64,000 bases of DNA. Origin: Reticulitermes speratus (lineage: Eukaryota; Arthropoda; Insecta; Blattodea; Rhinotermitidae). The position numbers and the translations under genes were made by a program. A model generated the notes under the pieces. It was not told where the DNA came from. It was given only the letters and a program-made list of their open reading frames with translations, and searched no databases. Where the stretch lies: positions 8,335,178 through 8,399,177 of the forward strand of contig JAJKFL010000005.1 in assembly GCA_021186555.1 (NCBI GenBank), written 5' to 3'. Each line of letters opens with the position of its first letter. The stretch's first letter is position 1. Below are positions 12,401 to 22,700 of the stretch, piece after piece.

Positions 12401-15400
12401 CAGCTTAGTATAAAGTCACCTTCAGCAGTACAGTTCAGTCTGAAAAAAAAAATATTCATTTACAAGACAATTTTAACTTACATATTAATAGATATACGGT
12501 AAATAGATACATGGCAGTTAAAACTCACCTCATAAATAAACGTTACATGTCCGATGTTATGTGTCGTTGTAGGTATTAATCATATGTACAACTCAAGCTA
12601 AAACATCACAGAATGTAAATAGTGACTGTCGGTGTGCTTGTTTTAACATGTCACATTTTGATTGTGTTTGTAAGTCAAATGAAACAGTCAAAAACTTGAT
12701 GTTAAGGGAGGCTCTGTATTTGCTGTGGCTTCTGGCAGGTGTGGTGGGTCTGCCAGGTTCTGGGAAGAAGCTCCTTGTGGACACTCTGTTCCGACTGGTT
12801 GGTGTAAAACATGGTAGGGTCCTGATTGGAGGTACAGACCTAACCTATGTGCCACTGCAGACACTGCGATCGAGGATGGCCATTGTTTCTCAGGACCCTG
12901 TGCTGTTTGCGGGCACTATCAGGTGAAGTGGAACTCTGAAATTATGACTTCAGTGGTATTGTATGGAATCCTTTTTAGGTTGCAAGAAACAGAGAACCAG
13001 TGTATGTCATATGACGTTTGGCAGTGATAAGAAAAACACAGAATGGTAGTAATATGGCTCTTAATTCATCTGCACCAATCGACCACTTTGCACCAAAACA
13101 CGCTAAGTAGCTAAGTAAGGCAGTTACTAAGTAACTGACTGACTGACTACAAACCAACCAATCATCCACCTAAACTAAACTAAACTAAACCAAACATAAC
13201 ACGACAGAATTTGTTCAGATTTTCTGGACTCAACTTGCAACATGCCTGTGTTTCAAAAAGTGGTATTAAAGCACTTGACAACAGCTGTCCATACTTCTCA
13301 ACAATAATTGTCTCTTTAAACACTTCCAGGAACAACCCCAAATATGGAAGATTCGAGGTTCTCACAGCAGTTTTGGGACAAGTGTTTTGGGATGTGATGT
13401 CTTGTAGATTGGGATAGTATAGTTGGTACAGTGACTAGGCTGTGTGTTTGAATCCTGGCAGGGCAAGAGATTTTCTTAGGGTCCACTGAGCCTCCTATTC
13501 AATGAGTACCAGGAAATGTTTTCTGGGGGTAAAGTGGCTGGGGTGTGAGGCTGACCACTCACTTCTATCTAGTGCCAAGGTTAAGAATTAGTTGAGCTAT
13601 ACTTCCACACCCCCATATTCCTTCATGACATGTATAAGGATACACGTGTTTTCTGGCTTCCGCCACAGTGTAAATGAGAACTGTGCTCTTTTGGGATTTT
13701 ACGAAGTGTTGAATGGTACTTCTTACCCACATTTTGGGACAACATATCGGTCCCACCTTCGAAGATGGGACCGATGGGTTGTCCTGAAATGTCGGTAAGA
13801 AACTACCATTCTATGCTGCATAAAATCCCAAAAGAGTGCAGATCTCAAGTATAAGGGCACATTTAACGTTTACCTTTGTAGACTGGTAAATAGGTACCGA
13901 TGTTTCAGAGGACCTTACTGTCTCCATCTTCAGCGTAGTCTTTGTGGACTACCCTGAAGATGTCCAAAACACCGATAACTGTTTACCTATTGACACGGCA
14001 GTATGTCCCAGAAGACCTGTGTCTTCAACCCTGGATATATTCCTGTCTGTCTAGCACGTCCACTTTGCGAGCTTTGAATATAATTAGTTTGTTCTGTTTT
14101 TATTATTCACGCCAGTTCTGAGCAGCTCTGTGTTTTGTGGTCACCACACCCGCCAATTACTCTTTTAGAAAACTGGCACAATGACAACACGTGTATCTCA
14201 CAGGAATAAAGGGAAGGGGAATTTTAACCCTTCCAGCTTCACAGTTTTCAGGCATTGATGCATCCTCCAGACCAAATTTTCTTTTCCAGATGTGTTTACT
14301 ATTTGTTTGTTGATTTTGTTCTGCTTCTTCAACTGAGGTACATTCCTGTATTAATGAAGTATATTCTTTTTAAATACACGTACATTTTGAGTAAGACTTT
14401 GCTAAAAGTTAGGTGACCTGTGACGGTTCTTGTAAAATGCATGCAAGTTGTTTTGACAGGCTGAACATTGATCCACGCAACATATACAGTGACTTGCAAA
14501 TTTGGGAAAGCCTGCAGAAGGTGAACCTGCAGGAGTGCATTGAGAGGCTGCCTCATCAACTCAATACTCGTGTGGACCGTAATGGTGACAAGTTGTCAGT
14601 TGGGGAGAGACAGTTGTTGAGCCTTGCCAGGGCCTGGCTCAGGAATATCAAGGTGACAGTATTACTAATGTAACATTTTTGTTATGTGCTGTTTCTGTCT
14701 GCCTATTTCTGAACCCCATTTCATTCTGGAAGGGAAAAAAGAAATATTCATGAGTTTTGTACTAAGTGTCATTGTAGGATTACTAAGCACATTAAGTCTA
14801 TGAATGTGGTTTTAGAAAACATCATGTTATCAGTTTATATGATAAAACATCATGCCCACAGTTTTAGAGCCAGAGTCCAGTAAGTTCTGTTTAGGCAACT
14901 CTTATCGTTATATCCATTTAAAGTATGAAGTCTGTCTAAATAAGGTTAAAAAATTTGGTTCTCACTTGCAGGAAAGCACATGGCATTTCCATTACAAATA
15001 CAGGCAGTCCCTGTCTTTTGTACATAATTCGTTCCTGAAAATGTGTATGAAAGTCAAGCAATAAACTTATATGCTATAAGGGGGGTTCCATTCTCATTGC
15101 TTCAAAGTACGTAAAAATCCCTCTTTATGGGCAACAAACAAGACAGTTGTACCAACAATTACTGTAAATTCATGCATGAATTCAACCAAAGGTAAGTAGC
15201 TGATTTTAATGCTGAGAAGAAGTACTTGCTGATAGCATCTTATCAACTTTCTTGAAGAAATGGTCAAGAGAAATTTGTATGCTGTCCTTCTTCTTCTCTT
15301 GATAGAGGAGTCAGTAGCAAGCTGTATCACTATCAATGGGTGGATCACATTCTTCCATTATACTGTACTTAAGAATTGTTCGAGGTGATCAAAGGCTTCT

Positions 15401-18400
15401 TTCATTTCTTTCACTGTCAAAGTTTTAGTTGGAGGACTGACAGTCATCTTTGGCATCAAGTGATGTCTCTTTTTCCTCTTGTATGTCAGTGAGATCTTCA
15501 TTTGACATCAGCTCTGAATAAGATGCAATTAATTCACCCACATCTTCAATGCTGACAGCCAAGTTCAGTTCATTCATAAGATGCACAACTTCCTTTGTGA
15601 CATCTGCAGGAGTCTCCTCAAAAAGTTCAAAATCCTGCACCAAATCTGGGCATAACCTCTTCCAGCAACCATGCATTGTGGATTCCTTTATTTCAGCCCA
15701 GGAGTCGCCATTGTTGTTTACTACATTCCAGATGTTACACCGTTTCCAAAATTCCTTCAGGGTACTGTACATACAAACTAAGAAACAGTTTTGTGAATGA
15801 ACACATTAACACTGCTGTATGAACACAGATAATAACATTGCTGAGACCATGCAGAGATTGAAGTGTTGGCTTGGCTGACAGACAATGCCACTGTGTGATA
15901 GCTTGAAATGTTTGTCAGCTGTGTATGAGAGTCCGAATGCAGTGTATGAAAGATGGATTAGACGTGAGACTTTATAATGTATGAGAGTGCAGGTACTAGG
16001 CCTGATGATGGCTCTATAGAGCTGAAACTGATAGCCTAATGTGTTAAAAATATATATGTTGGTTGTGACTGTAATTACTGACAAGAGTGAAATATACCTT
16101 GCATGTACATGCCAACAGGCATGTCTAATATTAAAGTCCACAACTTTTGTTTGAAACACTTTTTACAGGAATAAGTACATAAAGATATGCTCAGAATGCC
16201 CACAGAAATGCATGTAGGTCTTCATGTAAGGTGCCTATTATTATTATTGTCCATCTTCAACAAAAATCAAGATGTGTCAAATTTTAGCAGATTTCCCCAT
16301 ACCAATTTTTATAAAAATCTGTTCAGCTGTTCTCAGGACTACATATGTAGACAGCAAAGTTAAAAAAGGCACATTTGTACAACTTTTCATTGGGAAAATG
16401 CCAAAAACTGCACAAAGACAGAAGAAACCCAGACAAATATGGACTATGTTGGTGCACAGTGATGAAAGGATATTGTCAGTGAGCTGACTGACTCAACAAT
16501 AACGCATGTGACTTCTGGTTTGGAAGTAGACGGTTCAGATATGATTTGGGAACATGATATCATAACGGGGTTCTATGTTGGTTTCCTCACTTTCTCTTGA
16601 ATTTAAGTATTAATAATCAACCTTACAAATCTTGAAGCCGTGAATGTTGTAGCAGGGCAGCCTGAGTTCAAAGTCAAGGACTGCCATCCCCAGATTAAAG
16701 GTTAATTGAGTGATCGGTGTATCTTGCAAGGTGATATATGAAAGAAGCGTTTGTGAGCAGCTTCGAAAAAATTAATTTCCTAAATTTTTGTAGCTGAACC
16801 CAAGGGCTGGATGAGCAGATTCACATTTGTGCATGTCATGCAGGGACAGATTGCCCATACCAACAGGAAGTCAGAAAGTCGCTACTTGACGCCTTTAACT
16901 GCCCATAACTTCTTGGGTGCGAGGGTACCCAGCATATGTAATGTATTTCTTTATAGCACCTCACTGACTGTATGATATCACTTTGTATTTTTTTGAAGAA
17001 AACTTCTACACAGAGTATTTACACTGCCTGAACTGTAGATGTGATCGTGAAGTTGCTGCACTGGCATGGCACCGTTATTTCTGATGTGAGCTTCTGCATG
17101 TGTATTAGCAGAGGCAGCATGATTAAATATATGAGTTTTGGAGGATTAGGGGGAAGCAGTCATGGTATATTATCAGGCACCACAATACAGGGGTTTTACC
17201 TCTGAACGAGTTATGTCCATCAACTTCTGCTTTCTTTTTTTAAGAATGCACCATCACTTGACAGTAAATAACATCTGAAATATAGTCATTATGTAACCAA
17301 ATAATAAATAAAACATGCTGCATTGCTTGTTGTAAGCTTAACTTGCATTGGTACTAGCAGCCACAAGCTGACTACAGGTAACACCCAGTGTGATGCTGAC
17401 AGAACCAAATGTCCACTAAAGCCGTCGCCAAGAACATACAAAGTAATGGGTGGCCGTTTAAATCCCGGGTCTTTTGCAGAGCATACTGAGACTTAATTGT
17501 GGTATCTAAGGGTTAATGGTATGAATTCATTTCTTGAAGGTTGCAAAGAACTAGTGCAGCTGACTCAACATGAAGTCAATCCATCAGTTCTTCATTAGAT
17601 CACATCATTCGTCCCATATTTATAGCTTAATCCAACAACCAACAGTTGAACCAAACTTCACAGTGTACTCAGTGTGTTTGTGTTGACAGGTGCTTGTGCT
17701 GGAGGAGCCACAGGCCACATTTGGAGAAGACCTGGATGCTGTGTTGAACCATGTGGCATGGAACTTGTTCCCTACTGCAACTGTACTTACAATAGCCCAC
17801 CAAATCAAATATGTGGTGCATTGTGATAAAATTATGGTTGTGGATGGCGGTAAGGTATGTATGAGAGAATTCATCTTATTATTGACAGAATTTAACCTTT
17901 ATCCGTTGAACATGACACATGTGTACCATTAAATGCAACTCATCATGGACAAAAGGAAAAACGCTGTCCTGTTCAGGGGCACTTAATAATGTAAATAACT
18001 CCCGCTGTCAGAAGCTACAGTTGGATTTAAGGCCGGATGTTAAAGGTAAAGCCCCTTCTGAAGGACCAGCCTGTTACTCCTTATACATTAAAACAAATGT
18101 TGGCAGTTGGTTTGTAGGTTATTAAAGTACACTCTACCAGCAGTGGAGGCTGTTTAGCTGTATGCTATGACTGAGAAGAGCTAGTCATGGTGTTTACATA
18201 TTAAGGAATTATACAGCAATACTGGAATGGGAATGAGAGCTAAGCAGAACCACACAGTCCTGTCAGTAAAATGGGTGGTGCAGCCAAGACTGCTTTAAAA
18301 ATAAATTGTGCTCTGCTTTTCATGTCTTGCTTCTGTGTTCTTTATAGTAAGGTGATGTGACTTCAACACTGTTGAAAGCCAAAATGTACTGGTATGTTTG

Positions 18401-18541
18401 TACTGAAACTGTTGCCTCTCTTTCTGCATACTACAGGTAGTGGAATTTGACATACCAAGTAACCTGTACCGAAACCGACAATCGTACCTGTCACGAATGA
18501 TAAGTGCATCCATGGGTGATCTCTTTGAGACTGAGCTGTGA
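496..18541 (+). CDS. ABCC-type ABC transporter, 3' half (TMD2 + NBD2), 11 exons
   Basis: Exons: 496-594, 1424-1556, 3460-3616, 5466-5594, 7349-7440, 8252-8451, 10862-11030, 12739-12922, 14460-14652, 17690-17854, 18437-18541. All have AG acceptors and GT donors, and reading phase is kept throughout, giving 541 codons and a TGA stop. The product is a full-length ABCC (MRP/SUR class) ATP-driven membrane transporter, of which only membrane domain 2 and nucleotide-binding domain 2 are here. Landmarks are SERAHNSWFKK and RAPVGYF (TMD2 loop), AASCWLAIRV (TM helix), LPANWP (linker before NBD2), GLPGSGKK (Walker A), SQDPVLF (Q-loop), LSVGERQLL (signature), VLVLEEPQA (Walker B) and TIAHQ (H-loop). Walker A lacks the usual Ser/Thr, Walker B has Glu in place of Asp, and the TMD2 GRIxNRF motif is lost. 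The protein ends FETEL, a possible class I PDZ ligand. The first exon could start at 496 or 502. MRP versus SUR subclass is unresolved. Confidence 0.9.
673..918. mobile_element. Tigger/pogo-type MITE
   Basis: A 246-bp element bounded by TA dinucleotides (671-672 and 919-920). It has imperfect ~23-bp terminal inverted repeats starting CAGTA and containing CCCCCGTATCCGCGG. There is no coding capacity. TIR style and TA target duplication fit the pogo/Tigger branch of Tc1-mariner. It lies in ABC transporter intron 1. Confidence 0.8.
935..1130 (+). mobile_element. TTAA-flanked MITE, copy 1 (left end eroded)
   Basis: Shares a ~200-bp sequence with copies at 42347-42553 and 45755-45955: the CTGGGGTAGG start, the GTTTATGAAAAA and GAACAGAAAAAGAT blocks, then a TATATAAAGTGAATTTCTAGGG block. 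The right end abuts TTAA at 1131. The left TTAA is lost. Confidence 0.7.
1595..1941 (+). mobile_element. internally deleted mariner-type element
   Basis: The outer ~20 bp are inverted repeats, AAGTAATGCCTCCTATT near 1602 and its complement near 1920. An ATG near 1748 opens MADVVDVRIRQRVVIE, which resembles the N-terminus of mariner transposases, then runs into stops. The remainder of a transposase is absent. Exact ends are approximate. It lies in ABC transporter intron 2. Confidence 0.65.
2090..2285 (-). repeat. dispersed repeat with relic peptide
   Basis: The minus strand can be read as FVVDKVALGQVF, a peptide recurring in a repeat family I remember from termite and cockroach genomes. A second copy lies at 56784-57000 on the opposite strand. 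No gene is claimed. Confidence 0.5.
2516..2558 (-). ncRNA. hammerhead-ribozyme-like motif (best copy)
   Basis: Read on the minus strand: stem I GCCC, core CUGAUGA, one extra U, stem II GGUCAC-UUU-GUGACC (6 bp), GAAA, palindromic CAUAUG, then UA, then GGGC closing stem I. All conserved positions of the hammerhead consensus (CUGANGA, GAAA, UH before the cleavage site) are present. The single nucleotide between core and stem II is shared by all family copies. It is antisense to the ABC transporter, within intron 2. Confidence 0.65.
2961..3241. repeat. perfect 39-bp inverted repeat with 203-bp spacer
   Basis: Arm 2961-2999 is the exact reverse complement of 3203-3241. Much of the spacer (3058-3200) also repeats, in direct orientation and with divergence, the sequence at 2755-2930 (shared CCACTATCAGAA and TTGACGATGTTTTT). 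No coding signal was found. Confidence 0.85.
3780..4290 (-). mobile_element. degenerate mariner-like remnant
   Basis: The minus strand around 3850-3960 reads YHWDKCLGCSGDYVKK, similar to the C-terminal region of some mariner transposases (YDKCLNVNGDYVEK type). The rest is too decayed to align by eye. It lies in ABC transporter intron 3. Confidence 0.45.
4840..5035 (-). mobile_element. TTAA-family MITE, degraded copy
   Basis: Reverse-oriented copy of the 935-1130 family: CCTAGAAATTCATTTTATAT, then ATTTAGGCA, CTTTTCTGTTCAAATA and a CATAAACCATG block. Both terminal TTAA sites are blurred. Confidence 0.6.
8688..9411 (-). mobile_element. pogo-like element with partial transposase, copy 1
   Basis: A 724-bp element between TA duplications (8686-8687, 9412-9413). 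Long TIRs begin CCGTATATTCTCGAATCTAA. The GCGCATTAGATTCG sub-repeat recurs inside the termini. A minus-strand reading frame (9132-8785) encodes KRLSYTAKFKREVIRCAEEN and IFGVNESNVRLWRKHK, the helix-turn-helix DNA-binding start of a pogo/Tigger-type transposase. The catalytic domain is missing, so the copy is non-autonomous. It lies in ABC transporter intron 6. Confidence 0.8.
10397..10427. repeat. perfect 13-bp hairpin
   Basis: AGCGTCGGAGCAT (10397-10409), loop GTGAA, then the exact complement (10415-10427). It is much more GC-rich than its surroundings and lies about 150 bp upstream of a hammerhead-like motif. Its function is unknown. Confidence 0.8.
10581..10625 (+). ncRNA. hammerhead-ribozyme-like motif (sense, intronic)
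   Basis: AACCC (stem I), CUGAAGA core, U, GGCUC-AGACA-GAGCC (5-bp stem II), GAAA, CAUAUG palindrome, UA, GGGUU (closing 5-bp stem I). It lies in the same orientation as the ABC transporter, in intron 6. Confidence 0.65.
11929..11973 (-). ncRNA. hammerhead-ribozyme-like motif
   Basis: Minus strand: CUGAGGA core, U, GGCU/AGCC stem II, GAAA, UACGUA palindrome, UA. Stem I is weaker (3 bp, a mismatch, then 1 bp). Flanking sequence (GGGGTTGTAGAAATATAGCATAGAC) is shared with the 54.2-kb copy, so both derive from one repeat family. Confidence 0.5.
13413..13640 (+). mobile_element. tRNA-derived SINE
   Basis: The head resembles a tRNA with A-box-like (TAGTTGGTACAGTGACTAGG) and degraded B-box (GTTTGAATCC) promoter elements. 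It is followed by a body (GCCAAGGTTAAGAATTAG, TATACTTCCAC) that also occurs, complemented or partial, near 3250, 6610-6670 and 26805-27030. It lies in ABC transporter intron 8. Confidence 0.65.
13645..13800 (+). repeat. dispersed repeat, same family as 59090-59205
   Basis: Contains TTTTGGGACAACATATCGGT and, in translation, ALLGFYEVLN; the 59-kb copy reads ALLGYYAASCGNCLPTF. The complementary halves GGTCCCAC and GTGGGACC could fold. It may be a diverged hammerhead-type repeat. Confidence 0.5.
15001..15775 (-). pseudogene. Tigger/Jerky transposase C-terminal remnant
   Basis: The minus strand encodes LKEFWKRCNIWNVVNN, KESTMHGCWKRLCPD and SIEDVGELIASYSEL, the C-terminal region of Tigger-type transposases (DNA cut-and-paste, pogo branch). 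Further down, DHFFKKVDKM matches the usual tail. The end at 15001 starts CAGGCAGTCCCTG next to a TA, typical of Tigger TIRs. The N-terminal and catalytic parts are gone. It lies in ABC transporter intron 9. Confidence 0.75.
15997..16038 (+). ncRNA. hammerhead-ribozyme-like motif (sense, intronic)
   Basis: UAGGC (stem I), CUGAUGA, U, GGCUC-UAUA-GAGCU stem II (one G-U pair), GAAA, CUGAUA, GCCUA (5-bp closing stem I). AUA fits the NUH cleavage triplet. Stem III lacks the palindrome seen in other copies. It lies in ABC transporter intron 9, sense strand. Confidence 0.55.
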
Positions 18542-19721
18542 GGATCCAGAGAGATCAGTAACACAGTATGGTTCCTCTGTATTTTATCATGACAGAGCAT
18601 GTAATGATATCCCTACCCCACATGAGGGTAGGCAGCAGTTTGTATTAATTTATGCTTTTAACTCTCTGCATGATGTCAACAAGGTATCTCACCTCCTCAT
18701 GACAATTTTGGCATTCGATAATGTCAGTAGAAATATGTTTCTCTTATTATAATGTAAAATTATATTGTCGTCGTTGTAGTCACTGTGCCAAAGACAGGAC
18801 ACAATAATGCCATGTACCCTGCTGTGATGACAAAGTGTGCAGACAATTTGTCATACTTGAGAGTTGTTGACAACATTTCCATAACATTCTCAAATTGTAT
18901 CAATCCATGAACTCCTTCCCAGAAAAATCAGAATTTATAAACCCGTCTATAATAACACTATTATGAGAATTTATTTCTGTGTCCTCATCTCTCTGTAACC
19001 AGAGCAGCTGCATCCCTCCACACTGCTAAACCTATGGTGTTCCACAAAACATCCCCTTTCTGAAAAGAAAATATGTTAATATGGCCGTGTAAATGGAAGA
19101 GGCTATCCAAAATTACATTTTTCTAAAAGAAATAATGTCATATCATTGTTCCTGTGAATTTTTATTGAAATACTGATACAAAAGATCTGTCACCAAGAAT
19201 ACTGTGTTTTTTTTTCTTTTCTCTTCTTTCTTATTGCTTTGTTTCTTCTTATCTCCCCCCCCCCACCCCCCACCCAACCTTCTGCAGGGTTCTGCATATC
19301 ACCAAGGGTCTGCAATCCACAGTTTGGGAACTACTAAAGGTGAGATACCTACCCTAACATTGGATATTTTGTAGATGAGATGAGATTTTAAGTACAGAAG
19401 GGGCAGGGGGAGACAGAGAGGATAAAATAAATGAGAAACAGAAATAATTTACAGAAAAAGGGCTTGGGAGATAAATTAAAGTCACTGAAAAGCTGCTACA
19501 GAAGTGATTTATGAATGAATGAACGTGGATCCGAAGAAGGTATTGAGCATGCAACTGAAAGGAAAATGCCCAAGAGGAAGACCAAGATGAAGATAGGAAC
19601 AGCAGTTAGGAAACATGCCACAAAAAAGGAATAAACCAAAGAGGAGGAGCTGTTGGAAGACATACATGGAGAGGCTTGATTGTGGACAGCCTGCATAAAG
19701 TATAAACTGCTACAGAACAAC
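18542..19721. other. convergent intergenic region
   Basis: Separates the stops of the ABC transporter and golgin-45. It must hold both 3' UTRs. A pyrimidine tract with C-runs lies at 19209-19275. I see no further gene, and no poly(A) signal that I would place with confidence. Confidence 0.6.
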
Positions 19722-22700
19722 TCAGATGAGTTTAATTTCTCCACTGCAGTGGCCACAGCATGCTGGTAGAGGAGATCTGATGAGCATCTTGCCACCAACA
19801 GCAACTGCTGCCCCCACGACAGCACTGCATGCTGCATCAGATAGCAGCAATGGCATTGGGTTTGACAGCAACTGCAAACATATGAGATGCCACTTCACTG
19901 TTATCACTATGTCACTGTTATATTCGCTTAAAATTCATCATAATATAGTGGCTATTATATTTACCACCACAGTCTCTTATGTTGCATACAGAATCTGGTT
20001 CTGGCAATTAACACTGATGTTACCCTGTACAGCTTCATTAAGTTGATCTTTGCAAACAGACACAGTGTGTTATCTTTGAGGTAGGAAATAAACTTTTAAA
20101 TGTAATGTAGATGAATTTCATGCTTCAAGGATTAAAGTTCAGTGTGACTATTCCCAGCTTAATCTCTTTGTTAAATTACCTGGGCATGATGTTTTTCTAT
20201 GTTCAATTTCCAAATCTGTTATACCCAAGAACCCTTAAGTGGTGTTTTCACAGCACAGTGTATAAAGTAAGTATTATGTTCTCAATACCTTTGTCGTCAC
20301 GTCAGATACATCAGGAACAACGATCCACAATCAGCTTACACAACACACATTCTCAATAACGTACATGAATATGGAAGTATTAATAATAATATGACCCTAC
20401 TAAAACAAGCTAACAAAGGACCACATATGAACTCACTAGAATAATTCTACATCCAATTATTTGCACACAATAGAAAACTAATAACAGAACAGATACCAGG
20501 AGAATTTAACCCTCTATTCAAATTTGTTTACAACCTTCAGAGTCGTCACTTCACATGACTTTGACCTATATAAACTCCCACCCTGATCTTTGTACAGTCA
20601 GTAGGCCTCCAACAAATCTATAGTGAAAGCAGAATGACTGTTACAGGTATGTACGATCAACGACCGTTCTACCAAACAGAATTTTAATTGTAATTTTAGC
20701 TTATATATTTTAACTTAGGGACGTTTTAATATTGTTTTTAGATATCAATAACCAAGTACATCTAACGGCATTTTAAGAATTTTATATACCAATAATATAG
20801 CTGTTGTAATTTCAACGAAAGAGCCCCTGAAGATGAGCCTTATATAGGTTAGAAACATGTTGGGCAGCATTTAATAATAAAAATTGTGTTAAATAACATA
20901 AAACTGTGTACATTTGTCTGCCTAAGATATATATAATTAAAAATGTACGGTACAAGTAACGTAAAATTCAAGTAAATACTTTTATGTATGATGAACTATT
21001 TTTGAAAAATTTTATGAAACTAATTTTCCTGCAACAATAGAGTGAAGGGGTTCACAGTGTAGGCAAAGTTCAGACACTAAAGACATTCAAGCAGCCTCTT
21101 TACATTGACATGCTGGTTATGGTTAATATACTAAATGCTTTTACTAATATAATAACAGTTAATAAAAGAAGTCTACTTACATTCTCTGCAGCTTTTTCAG
21201 CACAAGTAGACATGCTGAGCCCAGTAAAGTCTGGCTCTGCCCTGGCACGCGTATTGCTACCACCTAGGAGGGTGTGCCGCAACCCTTCACTAAGACGGGT
21301 GGTGCCTGCTGCAAGGTCCAGAATATTGGTTGAGGCTAGGTCAGGTTTATGGCTGATACTGTATGTGTGGTCAAAGCTCTCTCTCAGGACACTCAGGTTT
21401 CTGTGGGCAATGTATCAGGCATTTGTGCACCAGTCATTACAGATACAACACAAGCTTGTGTCAGTGCTTACACGGTCAGCGTACCTGTATGTGTTAAGAA
21501 GAGATTCCCGAGCCTTGCCTCTCTCCTCCAGCACTCGCTTCAGTGCCTCCTGCAGGTCAGTAGCTTTCTGACTCAGAGCTGCCTTCCAGCGTGCAAGTTC
21601 CTCCACCATCAGACTGCACAGAATTATGTTACATTGCCAGACACTACTGTATTTACTACGGTATTGGTCTTCACAGACAACTTTCAGGAAAATAGTGACA
21701 CAGAACATGTTTACCCTTTAATGGATGAAAGGGATGTCCCATTAAATATACATCCTTTTTGTCCAAAAGGATGAACATTGTTCCACAGTTGGCATTTAAA
21801 ATGAATAATGTTCTGGACACAACAGGAACCTGGAATTTAAAAGGCTGTATGCTAAAGGTTAACTTTATGCACGATTGTAAAGCACAAAGTATGAGCGGTC
21901 CAAGAAGAATGTGTATGTTACATACGTAAGGGGAACTACGGTAATGAGCAAATGGGAGTGGTGGTGCAACAGGTTGGTGCCTGGTACGCAAAGGAAATGA
22001 TGGAGTTTTAGGATCTAATGGGTAGGTACAGATAGGAGGTGAAGTGAGGATTGTATGGGATGCGGTTGGTATGTACAGCCAAGGAAAGTTACGGAATAGA
22101 GGGATCGTGGATGCATGTGGCCTTGAACAGGACCATAATGCTAATGTGTAGCCCCATGGGAAAGCTTCCTCTGTTTCTTCAAGGAGTCAGTGAGAGTTCC
22201 ATGGAATGCTAAAGATAAGGCCATCATCCCTGTTCATACTGTTGGGATGAAGCACAATCTTATTCACCGCCATGGTGATCTGGTCCACATAATGGGATAA
22301 GGTGGAGAGGATCTTGGTGTCTGGCAGTTGATGTGATGCTCCCAGCTGACACTTTGCTCAGCGACTGCTGACTTGTCCAACTGTCCTAGCCAGGAATGCC
22401 TGCGGCAAAATTTCACCCTTGTCTCGACAGACAAACCTGTCTGCATTTATAATCTCTTCCATTTGTGCTATATGCCCCACCCATCTGATATCCTTTTACT
22501 TAATCATCCTAACAGCATATGGGGAAGAGTACAAATTATAAAGTCCCTAATTATGCAACTGTTCCCAGCCTCCAGGTACTTCATGTCCCTTACATCCAAA
22601 TATTATTCCAAGTACCCTGTTCTCAAACATCCTCAATCTAGTAAATCCCTTAGGGTGAGAGACCCAGGTTTCACATGTATAAAAAATAAGAATGAGGTGG

